From: UBA7398 sp964632545
GTDB taxonomy: Bacteria; Actinomycetota; Actinomycetes; Nanopelagicales; Nanopelagicaceae
Length of the DNA: 29,101 nt
Direction of reading: 5' to 3'
Assembly (NCBI GenBank): GCA_964632545.1
Contig: CAZWBQ010000014.1
Coordinates: 1-29,101, forward strand
Shown here: positions 21,857 to 29,101 of the stretch, one piece after another
Position numbering within the stretch: the stretch's first letter is position 1
How the letters are laid out: the number at the start of each line of letters is the position of its first letter
Program-made: the position numbers and the translations under genes
The notes under the pieces: generated by a model
What the model was told of the DNA's origin: nothing
The model's input: only the letters and a program-made list of their open reading frames with translations
Database searches by the model: none

Positions 21857-23355
21857 TTGCCGGCCTCCGCAACAGTGTTGAGAATATTTACTTTGTCAAA
21901 GATTGCCGCTGGGCAACCATGGCTCACTGCCGCAATTTGTCCAGGTTGTCCTTTACCGCAATTGAACGCACCACCTAGAACGTAAGTCGATGGTCCGCCA
22001 ACTACTTTCATTGATCCCCAGAAATCAGTTGTGGTTGCTTGGTAGGCAACATCTTTTAATTGACCAGCCAATTTTCCATTTTTGATTCGATGGAATTGTT
22101 GGCCAGTAAATTGGAAGTTATAACGTTGCATATCGATCGACCAAGATTTATCGCCCAAGATGTAGATGCCATCTGCGATCGATTCGATCATGGCGTTTAG
22201 ATCTGGACCAGCTGGATTTGGTTTTAGTGAAACGTTTGGCATTCTTTGGATCGGTACATGCGCTGGTGAATCAGCGAAAGCGCAACCATTACTGCGATCA
22301 CGATTTACATGAGCGGCAATCCGGCGATCTAGTTGATATCCAACTAATACGCCATCTTTAATGATGTCCCACTCTTGTCCGGCAACGCCTTCATCGTCAT
22401 ATCCCACAGTACTTAAACCATGATCGGTGAAGCGATCCCCAGTTACATTCATTAGCGGGGAGCCATATTTAAGGTTTCCTAATTTATCGACCGTTGCAAA
22501 AGATGTTCCTGCGTAATTTGCTTCGTATCCAATCGCTCGATCTAGTTCAGTGGCGTGACCAATTGATTCATGAATTGTTAGCCAGAGATTTGAAGGGTGA
22601 ATAAGCAGGTCATATCTACCTGCTTCAACCGATGGTGCTGCAACTTTCTCGGCAAGGAGAGCCGGAAGTTTCTCAATTTCAGAATCCCAATCGTAAACAT
22701 CATTACGCATCCACTCCCAGCCAAATCCAGCCGGTTGTGCCAATGTGCGCATTGATTCAAAACCATGCGCACCTACTGAGATCGCATCGATTTGAGTTTG
22801 CATCCGAACTCGTTGTTGGGTGGTACTAGTTCCATGTGAATCTGCATAATGTTTCTGTTCCTTAACAAACATCGTATGCGCGCTTGCATGGTTTACACCA
22901 TTTGCTGCTAATAACTTTGAACTTAACGATGCTAGGCGATCTTTCTTTTCGCTATCGGAAACCGAGAACGGATCAATCTCATATTTGGAAACCCAAGTTT
23001 TGTTTGCATATATTGGTTCAGCTACAAGAGAGATTTCATCGGTAGATAGTGGTTTACTTGTTTTTGCCATTGCAACTGCTGTAACAGCCAATTTCTTTGC
23101 GACATCGATTGAAATTTCTGGTGAAGATGCAAAGCCCCATGCGCCATTAACAATTACCCGAACACCAATTCCCGCTGTTGTGTCATCAGCTTGCGTTTCA
23201 GGTTTAGCATCGCGCAGTTGTAAATATCCAGTCCGGGTTCGTTCAATTCGGATATCTACATGTGAAGCGCCGCCACTGGTGCCAGTTGAAATTGCGGCAT
23301 CGCTGATTGCCGATAGCGGAAGTGCGAGAAAATCTGCATCTACGGTTTTGGACAT
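21853..23355 (-). CDS. tldD: TldD metalloprotease subunit
   Basis: This is the zinc-bearing subunit of the TldD/TldE protease. The metal motif HESIGH places His262, Glu263 and His267, and the C-terminal segment GGAFNCGKGQPGQIAAVSHGCP supplies the conserved Cys region. Length (500 aa) is normal. The first gene of a two-gene operon, it has no SD; CAGAAT lies 7 nt before the ATG. The start is 39 bp from the divergent hutU start. TldD/E can trim unfolded peptides; no specific substrate is suggested by this context. Confidence 0.94.
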   Translation of the reverse strand: MSKTVDADFLALPLSAISDAAISTGTSGGASHVDIRIERTRTGYLQLRDAKPETQADDTTAGIGVRVIVNGAWGFASSPEISIDVAKKLAVTAVAMAKTSKPLSTDEISLVAEPIYANKTWVSKYEIDPFSVSDSEKKDRLASLSSKLLAANGVNHASAHTMFVKEQKHYADSHGTSTTQQRVRMQTQIDAISVGAHGFESMRTLAQPAGFGWEWMRNDVYDWDSEIEKLPALLAEKVAAPSVEAGRYDLLIHPSNLWLTIHESIGHATELDRAIGYEANYAGTSFATVDKLGNLKYGSPLMNVTGDRFTDHGLSTVGYDDEGVAGQEWDIIKDGVLVGYQLDRRIAAHVNRDRSNGCAFADSPAHVPIQRMPNVSLKPNPAGPDLNAMIESIADGIYILGDKSWSIDMQRYNFQFTGQQFHRIKNGKLAGQLKDVAYQATTTDFWGSMKVVGGPSTYVLGGAFNCGKGQPGQIAAVSHGCPAAIFDKVNILNTVAEAGK

Positions 23356-23362
23356 GGGGGTT

Positions 23363-23368
23363 ATTCTG
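23363..23368 (-). promoter_or_regulatory. Putative -10 box of the tldD operon
   Basis: Minus-strand CAGAAT is followed by AACCCCC (7 nt) and ATG at 23355. It is off consensus at position 1. Confidence 0.4.
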
Positions 23369-23382
23369 GTTGAAACCCGCGC

Positions 23383-23388
23383 TATTCT
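23383..23388 (+). promoter_or_regulatory. Putative -10 box of the hutUIH operon
   Basis: TATTCT is followed by a 6-nt spacer (CTAGTC) and the hutU ATG at 23395. The GCTATTCT context matches the box before 5428. Confidence 0.6.
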
Positions 23389-23394
23389 CTAGTC

Positions 23395-25065
23395 ATGGCT
23401 AACACACCATCGGGATCACGAATATTGCACGCTGCTACTGGCTCAAACCTCACCGCCAAAGGCTGGGGCCAAGAAGCCGCTATTCGAATGTTGCATAACA
23501 ACTTAGACCCAGCGGTCGCAGAACATCCCGAAAATCTCGTGGTTTACGGCGGTACCGGTAAAGCTGCTCGCGATTGGCCATCCTTTGATGCAATCGTAAA
23601 AACACTTACCAAGATGAAAGATGACGAAACACTTTTAGTGCAATCTGGAAAGCCAGTAGGAGTTTTTCAAACTCATGAATGGGCTCCCCGAGTATTAATT
23701 GCAAATTCCAATTTAGTAGGGGATTGGGCAAATTGGCCAGAGTTTCGCAGGTTAGAACAACTCGGCTTAACTATGTATGGTCAGATGACTGCCGGTTCTT
23801 GGATTTATATTGGTACTCAAGGAATTTTACAAGGAACTTATGAAACTTTTGCGGCTATTGCAAATAAAAAATTTAACGGTTCCCTTCAAGGGACACTGAC
23901 ATTAACTGGAGGTTGTGGCGGAATGGGTGGCGCGCAACCGCTAGCTGTAACCATGAACGGTGGCGTCTGTTTAATTATTGATATTGATAAATCTAGATTA
24001 GAGAAGCGCATTGAAAGTCGTTACTTAGATGAGATTGCAGATAATTTAACTGATGCAATTGAACGAGTATTAAAGGCTAAGAATTCGGGTACGCCGCTTT
24101 CAGTTGGATTAGTTGGAAATACTGCTGAACTTTTTCCATTACTACTTTCAATGGGAGTCGCAATTGATATTGTGACCGACCAAACTTCAGCACATGATCC
24201 ACTTTCATATGTACCAATTGGTGTTGACATAAATGATGCAGCGCGAATGGCAAAAGAAGATCCAGTTGATTACACAAAACGTTCTCAAAACGCCATGGCT
24301 AAGCATGTTGAAGCGATGGTTGGCTTTATGGATATCGGTGCCGAAGTTTTTGATTATGGAAATTCAATCCGTGATGAAGCTCGACAAGGTGGATATAAGC
24401 GCGCATTCGCATTCCCCGGTTTTGTGCCGGCTTACATCCGACCGCTATTTTGCGAAGGAAAAGGGCCATTTAGATGGGTAGCGCTCTCTGGCGATCCAAA
24501 AGATATTTACCGCACCGATAAAGCAGTTCTTGATTTATTTCCAGAAAATGAAGGGCTGCATCGTTGGATCACCATGGCGCAAGAGAAAGTTGCTTTCCAA
24601 GGTTTACCAGCACGGATATGTTGGTTGGGTTATGGCGAACGCGATAAAGCAGGTTTAGCATTTAATGATCTAGTAGCACGCGGTGAAGTTTCGGCACCAA
24701 TAGTGATTGGTCGCGACCACTTAGATTGCGGATCAGTCGCCTCTCCATATCGCGAAACTGAATCGATGCTCGATGGCTCTGATGCAATTGCTGATTGGCC
24801 ACTACTTAATGCCATGATAAATATTTCCTCAGGTGCATCCTGGGTTTCTATCCACCATGGCGGCGGCGTTGGAATTGGTCGCTCAATACATGCGGGTCAA
24901 GTCTCGGTTGCGGATGGCACAAAACTTGCGGCTCAAAAATTAGAGCGCGTGCTAACAAACGATCCAGGAATGGGCGTTATCCGCCACTCTGATGCGGGTT
25001 ACGACATTGCATTAAATACCGCCCGCGAAAAGCATGTGCACTTACCAATGTTAGATACTGAATAA
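23395..25065 (+). CDS. hutU: Urocanate hydratase
   Basis: HutU uses a tightly bound NAD+ to hydrate urocanate to 4-imidazolone-5-propionate, the second step of histidine breakdown. At 556 aa it has the normal length. Clear family segments are YGGTGKAARDW (about 51-61), LTGGCGGMGGAQPLAVTMNGG (NAD site), the catalytic-Cys segment ARICWLGYGERDKAGLAFN, and the C-terminal SWVSIHHGGGVGIGRSIHAGQ. It is the first gene of the hutU-hutI-hutH operon, with a leaderless-type -10 box 6 nt upstream. No regulator gene is adjacent. Confidence 0.98.
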   Translation: MANTPSGSRILHAATGSNLTAKGWGQEAAIRMLHNNLDPAVAEHPENLVVYGGTGKAARDWPSFDAIVKTLTKMKDDETLLVQSGKPVGVFQTHEWAPRVLIANSNLVGDWANWPEFRRLEQLGLTMYGQMTAGSWIYIGTQGILQGTYETFAAIANKKFNGSLQGTLTLTGGCGGMGGAQPLAVTMNGGVCLIIDIDKSRLEKRIESRYLDEIADNLTDAIERVLKAKNSGTPLSVGLVGNTAELFPLLLSMGVAIDIVTDQTSAHDPLSYVPIGVDINDAARMAKEDPVDYTKRSQNAMAKHVEAMVGFMDIGAEVFDYGNSIRDEARQGGYKRAFAFPGFVPAYIRPLFCEGKGPFRWVALSGDPKDIYRTDKAVLDLFPENEGLHRWITMAQEKVAFQGLPARICWLGYGERDKAGLAFNDLVARGEVSAPIVIGRDHLDCGSVASPYRETESMLDGSDAIADWPLLNAMINISSGASWVSIHHGGGVGIGRSIHAGQVSVADGTKLAAQKLERVLTNDPGMGVIRHSDAGYDIALNTAREKHVHLPMLDTE

Positions 25066-25068
25066 ATA

Positions 25069-26241
25069 ATGGCCCGTACGTTAGTTTCAAATATTGGCTT
25101 ATTAGTTACCAACGATCCAACCCAAGATGGCACGCCACTTGGCATTATAAAAGAAGCGGCGCTAGTAATTGATAATGGTTCAATTTCATGGGTTGGTCCA
25201 AACAACCAAGCAACAAAAAGTGATTTTGAATATTCCGTCGATGCAAACAGTAAATGTGTTATCCCTGGCTTTGTCGATAGCCATTCTCATATTATTTTTG
25301 CTGGGGATCGAAGCGAAGAGTTTCGATCTCGGATGCAAGGCGAACCATATTCAGCTGGTGGCATTAAATCTACGGTTGCACTTACGCGATCTGCTACTAA
25401 TCAAGATTTACTTTCTAATGCGCATCGCATACTTGCCGAGGCTAATTCCACAGGGACAACGACTTTAGAGATCAAATCTGGTTATGGCTTAACCATAAAA
25501 GATGAAGCCAGGTCACTGGAAATTGCTAGTTCATTAACTGAGGAAACCACCTTTTTAGGTGCCCACGTAGTTCCAACTGAATTCCAAAACGACCCTGAGG
25601 GTTATGTTGAATTAATTTGTGGCGAAATGCTAGATAAAGTTAAACCTTACGCCAAGTGGATCGATGTTTTCTGCGATAAAGGGGCATTCACACCAGATCA
25701 AACTAGAAAGATATTGAAAGCTGGAATTGCAAAAGGTTTAAAGCCGAGGTTGCATGCAAACCAATTAGAAGCAGGAGATGGGATAAAGATCGGCGTTGAG
25801 CTCGATGCGGCATCTGTCGATCATGTTAGCCATATCTCCGAGCACGATATTTCATTACTTTCTAATTCCAACACGGTTGCCACAATATTACCTGGCGCTG
25901 AATTTTCTACCCGTTCCAAGTATCTAGATGCAAGAGCGTTATTTGCAGCAGATATCAATATTGCCCTAGCGAGTGATTGCAATCCTGGAAGTTCATACAC
26001 TTCAAATATGCAATTTATAATAGCGCTTGCAGTTCGCGAATTCTTCTTCTCACCTGAACAAGCGCTCTGGTCCGCGACAAAAGGCGGCGCAATGGCACTT
26101 CGCCGTAACGATATCGGACACCTTTCGGTTGGCACTAGCGCCGACTTCTCTATTTTGAAAACTTCTTCATACATTCACCTTGCATATCGTCCAGGAGTTC
26201 AACTAATAGAAGAGGTGTGGCGCCGTGGCAATCGAATCTAA
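25069..26241 (+). CDS. hutI: Imidazolonepropionase
   Basis: HutI opens 4-imidazolone-5-propionate to N-formimidoyl-L-glutamate, the third step of histidine breakdown. It is a metal-dependent amidohydrolase of 390 aa with the metal motif VDSHSHIIFAGDRSEEF (His-x-His), KSGYGLTIKDE, ANQLEAGDGIKIGVELDAASVDHVSH (ligand His residues) and the Asp/Cys segment ASDCNPGSSYTSNM. Only 3 nt separate it from the hutU stop, and it overlaps hutH by 17 bp. No separate promoter or SD is evident, so translation probably depends on hutU. Confidence 0.97.
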   Translation: MARTLVSNIGLLVTNDPTQDGTPLGIIKEAALVIDNGSISWVGPNNQATKSDFEYSVDANSKCVIPGFVDSHSHIIFAGDRSEEFRSRMQGEPYSAGGIKSTVALTRSATNQDLLSNAHRILAEANSTGTTTLEIKSGYGLTIKDEARSLEIASSLTEETTFLGAHVVPTEFQNDPEGYVELICGEMLDKVKPYAKWIDVFCDKGAFTPDQTRKILKAGIAKGLKPRLHANQLEAGDGIKIGVELDAASVDHVSHISEHDISLLSNSNTVATILPGAEFSTRSKYLDARALFAADINIALASDCNPGSSYTSNMQFIIALAVREFFFSPEQALWSATKGGAMALRRNDIGHLSVGTSADFSILKTSSYIHLAYRPGVQLIEEVWRRGNRI

Positions 26242-27793
26242 ATTTATAAATAACAAGAAAGAAGTTTCACTTGATGTTAGCGGTGTAACTTTTGCCGATG
26301 TAATCGCGGTAGCACGATTCGACGCCAAAGTTTCAATTGCACCTGCAGCAATTTCAGCAATGAACGCTTCTCGCAAATTTATTGAAGATTATGCAGCTGG
26401 CGGCGTACCGGTTTATGGTGTATCAACGGGTTTCGGAGCTCTTGCTAATTTACATATCGATGTAAAAGATCGAACCCAATTACAGAAGTCCTTAATTCGC
26501 TCACATGCGGCTGGAGTTGGCCCCGCTGTTGAACGTGAAGTAGTCCGTGCCCTGATGTTTTTACGCTTAAGAACCATGACTTCTGGCCGCACTGGTGTTC
26601 GAGTAGCGCTAGCGCAAACTTACGTGGATTATTTAAATGCCGGCATCACGCCAATCGTTCCCGAATTTGGTTCCCTAGGATGCAGTGGAGATTTAGCCCC
26701 ACTTTCACATTGCGCGCTTGCCATGATGGGTGAAGGAAACGTTCATGATAATTCCGGTAACGAAATGTCTGCTCTTGATGCGATGAAAGCGGCTGGGATT
26801 TCGCCAATCGAACTCGAAGCAAAAGAGGGACTTGCACTTATTAACGGAACTGATGGCATGTTAGGTATGTTAATTATGGCTTGCGCTGATTTATCAGAAC
26901 TTTGCACGATCGCAGATATAACTGCGGCAATGAGCATAGAAGGATTACTAGGAACAGATCGAGTTTTCGCACCTGAACTACATGCGCCTTTACGTCCACA
27001 ACTTGGTCAAGAATTAAGCGCTGCTAATTTATTTGCGCTATTAAAGGACTCTGGAATAGTTGCATCGCACTTGCATGACACTTCCATGGTTCAAGATGCA
27101 TATTCTCTTAGATGCGCGCCACAAGTTGCCGGCGCAGTTCGTGACACAATCGATCACGCACTTACTATTGCTGGCCGCGAATTACAAAGCGCAATTGATA
27201 ACCCAGTGGTTCTTCCAGACGGACGCGTTCAATCAAATGGAAATTTCCACGGTGCACCAGTGGCATATGTCTTAGATTTTCTAGCAATTGCTGCTGCGGA
27301 TTTAGGCTCAATTGCAGAGCGTCGTACTGATCGCGCACTCGATAAGAATCGTTCGAATGGTTTGCCACCCTTTCTCGCAAATGACCCTGGGGTAGATTCT
27401 GGGCTAATGATTGCGCAATACACGCAAGCCAGTTTGGTTAGTGAAAATAAACGGCTAGCTTCACCAGCTAGCGTTGATTCAATTCCGAGTTCTGCGATGC
27501 AAGAGGATCATGTTTCGATGGGCTGGAATGCTGCAAGAAAGCTGCGCAAAGTTGTTGAGAATTTAACTCGAATTCTTGCCATTGAATTGGTAACTGCTGG
27601 CAGGGCAATCGATTTCCGAACTGGTTTAAACCCAGCACCAGCCACCGCTGCAGTCTTAAAGACTTTAAGATCGGTTGTTCCTGGAATTGGTCCAGATCGC
27701 TTTCTATCGCCAGAACTTGAAGCTGCCGTAAAACTGGTTCAATCTGGAAAAGTTATTGACGCTGCAAAAACTGTAGTTAAAGAACTCCGCTAA
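26225..27793 (+). CDS. hutH: Histidine ammonia-lyase
   Basis: HutH deaminates L-histidine to trans-urocanate and ammonia, the first step of the pathway. The 522-aa sequence has YGVSTGFGALAN (Tyr64 region) and the MIO-forming segment GSLGCSGDLAPLSHCAL. There the cyclising triad is Cys153-Ser154-Gly155, where most family members have Ala-Ser-Gly. Later segments QDAYSLRCAPQVAGAVRD and ENKRLASPASVDSIPSSAMQEDHVSMG are typical. The GTG start lies inside hutI (17-bp overlap) with a purine-rich AGAAGAGG a few nt upstream. The stop overlaps the convergent hutG stop by 4 bp. The product should form a tetramer as in the family. Confidence 0.97.
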   Translation: MAIESKFINNKKEVSLDVSGVTFADVIAVARFDAKVSIAPAAISAMNASRKFIEDYAAGGVPVYGVSTGFGALANLHIDVKDRTQLQKSLIRSHAAGVGPAVEREVVRALMFLRLRTMTSGRTGVRVALAQTYVDYLNAGITPIVPEFGSLGCSGDLAPLSHCALAMMGEGNVHDNSGNEMSALDAMKAAGISPIELEAKEGLALINGTDGMLGMLIMACADLSELCTIADITAAMSIEGLLGTDRVFAPELHAPLRPQLGQELSAANLFALLKDSGIVASHLHDTSMVQDAYSLRCAPQVAGAVRDTIDHALTIAGRELQSAIDNPVVLPDGRVQSNGNFHGAPVAYVLDFLAIAAADLGSIAERRTDRALDKNRSNGLPPFLANDPGVDSGLMIAQYTQASLVSENKRLASPASVDSIPSSAMQEDHVSMGWNAARKLRKVVENLTRILAIELVTAGRAIDFRTGLNPAPATAAVLKTLRSVVPGIGPDRFLSPELEAAVKLVQSGKVIDAAKTVVKELR

Positions 27794-28707
27794 TTCTTTC
27801 GTTTCGCAACACCAGCAGCAGCTTCTAAAACTAAGAGCGCGGCAAGTCGTACCGTTCTTTGATCTTCAGTATCTAGTGATGAATCAATTTCAGTGATATC
27901 TATCGCGCGAACTCGGATATCACTTCCCGCCAAATGAGCCGCTTGTCGCAATTCATCGGCGCTAATTCCGCCAGGCACTGAAGCCGGACAAGCCGGTGCA
28001 ACCGAGCGATCACAGACATCTACATCTAAATCAACATAGATTTCCCGACCTCCGCTACCCGCTATTTCTAAAGCTTCAGCCATAACATCTGAAATTGGTC
28101 GTTTACGCAATGCGTCTCGATAAATAACTGTTACGCCATTTTCGATAGCACGGTCTGCATACGCTTTGCTATTTGCAAAATCGCTAATCCCAATTTGAAC
28201 AATATTCTTCCCAAGCATCCCACTTTGAATTAGCCGCCAAACTGGCGAGCCATTAGAAATACCATCACGAAGATCGTGATGCGCATCAAGAGTTATCAGG
28301 CTAACTTTAGATAAATCCGGCCAGAGTCCAGCAGCGACCGAGTATGTAATCGAGTTATCGCCGCCAAGTGCTATCAACAATTTGTAATTCTTTCGTACAT
28401 CTTTAAGAAAAGTGGCTACTCGTTTTTCGCCATCTTCATGATCGGGATTTTGAATATCTCCAAGGTCAGAAAAAGTTAATCCATTTAATTCAATGTTATT
28501 AGCGCCTGAATATGTTGAGTATCGGGAGAGCGCTGCTCGAATTGCATCCGGCGTTAAATTTGCGGAGCTTTTTGATAAACAAGTTTCAAAGGCTGGAACT
28601 CCAACTAAGCCAATATCCGCGCTATTTCTTGCGCCATCAAACAAAGTATTTGCGCGTTGCCATTTGGGGTCATGCGCCAAATTACTCGTATTTACTTGGC
28701 TTTCCAT
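27790..28707 (-). CDS. hutG: Formimidoylglutamase-like protein of the arginase family
   Basis: This 305-aa ureohydrolase-fold protein likely hydrolyses N-formimidoyl-L-glutamate to glutamate and formamide, finishing the hut pathway. Metal-site segments are GGDNSITY (Asn118), DAHHDLRD (Asp141, His143, Asp145) and VDLDVDVCDRS (Asp228, Asp230), plus VPGG and DITEID. Asn118 sits where arginases have a His ligand. The NGSPVWRLI and QIGISDFANS stretches resemble actinobacterial formimidoylglutamases as I recall them. Agmatinase or another guanidino hydrolase is the main alternative. The location beside hutUIH supports the call. TACGAT 7 nt before the ATG suggests its own leaderless promoter, so it is not in the hutUIH transcript. 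Confidence 0.85.
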   Translation of the reverse strand: MESQVNTSNLAHDPKWQRANTLFDGARNSADIGLVGVPAFETCLSKSSANLTPDAIRAALSRYSTYSGANNIELNGLTFSDLGDIQNPDHEDGEKRVATFLKDVRKNYKLLIALGGDNSITYSVAAGLWPDLSKVSLITLDAHHDLRDGISNGSPVWRLIQSGMLGKNIVQIGISDFANSKAYADRAIENGVTVIYRDALRKRPISDVMAEALEIAGSGGREIYVDLDVDVCDRSVAPACPASVPGGISADELRQAAHLAGSDIRVRAIDITEIDSSLDTEDQRTVRLAALLVLEAAAGVAKRKN

Positions 28708-28714
28708 GGTGGTA

Positions 28715-28720
28715 ATCGTA
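28715..28720 (-). promoter_or_regulatory. Putative -10 box of hutG
   Basis: Minus-strand TACGAT is followed by 7 nt (TACCACC) and ATG at 28707. It lies back-to-back with the rnpB promoter region. Confidence 0.5.
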
Positions 28721-28739
28721 TTGGTATCCTTCGCGTTAA

Positions 28740-29101
28740 GTAGAGTCGCCCGGATCGCCGCGTTATTGATTGATTAATTTCAATCAATACCGAGGAAAGT
28801 CCGGACTCCATTGGGCAGAGTGGTGGGTAATACCCACCCGGAGAAATCCGCGGGATTAGTGCAACAGAAAGTAAACCGCCAACGAAAGTTGGTAAGGGTG
28901 AAACGGCGGTGTAAGAGACCACCAGTGCACAAAGTAATTTGTGTAGCTATGTAAACCCCACTCGGAGCAAGACCAGATAGTTGGCGTTTGAATGTGCCCA
29001 CATGAGCCAACGGGTAGGTTGCTTGAATCTGTTAGCAATAACAGATCTAGATGGATGGTGATCCGTTCGCAAGAACGACAGAATCCGGCTTATAGGGCGA
29101 C
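28740..29101 (+). ncRNA. rnpB: RNase P RNA, bacterial A-type (3' end at or beyond window edge)
   Basis: This is the catalytic RNA of RNase P, which trims tRNA 5' leaders. The conserved 5' block GAGGAAAGTCCGGACTCC is at about 28792-28809, the ACAGAAA / GGTAAGGGTGAAACGG region at about 28864-28905 and the AAACCCCACTCGGAGCAAGACC block at about 28952-28974. The 3' conserved ACAGAATCCGGCTTAT is near 29079-29094. GTCGCCC at 28745-28751 pairs with GGGCGAC at 29095-29101 to form helix P1, so the RNA is nearly complete; a few 3' bases may lie outside. The exact 5' end is uncertain. TATCCT at 28725-28730 is a possible -10. Short ORFs on the opposite strand here are not credible genes. Confidence 0.96.

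Noticed and set aside
20465..23355. TldD/TldE as part of a RiPP biosynthetic cluster
   Set aside because: No precursor peptide, cyclodehydratase or radical-SAM gene lies nearby. The neighbours are hut genes and a glycosyltransferase-like gene.
28692..29038. Several 60-95 aa frames over the rnpB region
   Set aside because: They lie on a well-recognised structural RNA and its promoter, with no coding signature.
1..29101. Mobile elements, prophage, CRISPR array or toxin-antitoxin pair
   Set aside because: No transposase, integrase, repeat-spacer pattern or paired small genes were seen on either strand.

Overview
This window looks like a chromosomal stretch of a streamlined, fairly low-GC actinobacterium. 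The best guess is a freshwater acI-type (Nanopelagicales-like) lineage. That is an inference from AT-rich codon use, very tight gene packing, actinobacterial protein families (DUF3052, DUF4032, an RNase H/phosphatase fusion, a C-terminal zinc-ribbon coiled-coil protein, an Asp-type MurA) and gene order that echoes two Mycobacterium tuberculosis neighbourhoods. No insertion sequence, prophage, CRISPR array or toxin system was seen.

Layout. Bases 1-1297 hold the end of the ATP synthase operon (atpD 3' part, then a very short atpC). Next come murA (-) and a PduO-type cobalamin adenosyltransferase (+). Bases 3201-5409 (-) form a three-gene operon: ABC ATPase, ABC-2 permease and a small secreted protein. 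A short zinc-finger-like protein (+), an aldehyde dehydrogenase (-), an alpha/beta hydrolase (+), an AI-2E/PerM-family membrane protein (-) and a kinase-like DUF4032 protein (+) follow. Methylmalonyl-CoA epimerase (-) stands head-to-head with the MeaB GTPase (+), which leads into a Cys-less thioredoxin/TPR protein and an MFS transporter. aceE (-) is divergent from DUF3052 and an AhpE-like peroxiredoxin (+). Then come tRNA-Val(TAC), the zinc-ribbon protein, the RNase H/phosphatase fusion and a membrane-anchored glycosyltransferase-like protein (+). A TldD/TldE protease pair (-) is divergent from hutU-hutI-hutH (+). A formimidoylglutamase-like hutG (-) converges on hutH, and RNase P RNA (+) runs to the right edge.

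How the genes work together. hutH, hutU, hutI and hutG would make a complete histidine-to-glutamate route within about 5.3 kb. pduO, mce and meaB all serve the B12-dependent methylmalonyl-CoA pathway, although no mutase is in the window. aceE feeds acetyl-CoA to central metabolism and atpDC makes ATP.

The most striking signal is architectural. The strand switches 16 times in 29 kb. Eight convergent junctions have at most 5 bp between stop codons, or overlap, leaving no room for a conventional terminator. Most strand-initial genes show a TAnnnT-like -10 box 6-7 nt upstream of the start codon, the signature of leaderless mRNAs. At three divergent junctions the two opposing -10 boxes overlap each other, so the two promoters may exclude one another.
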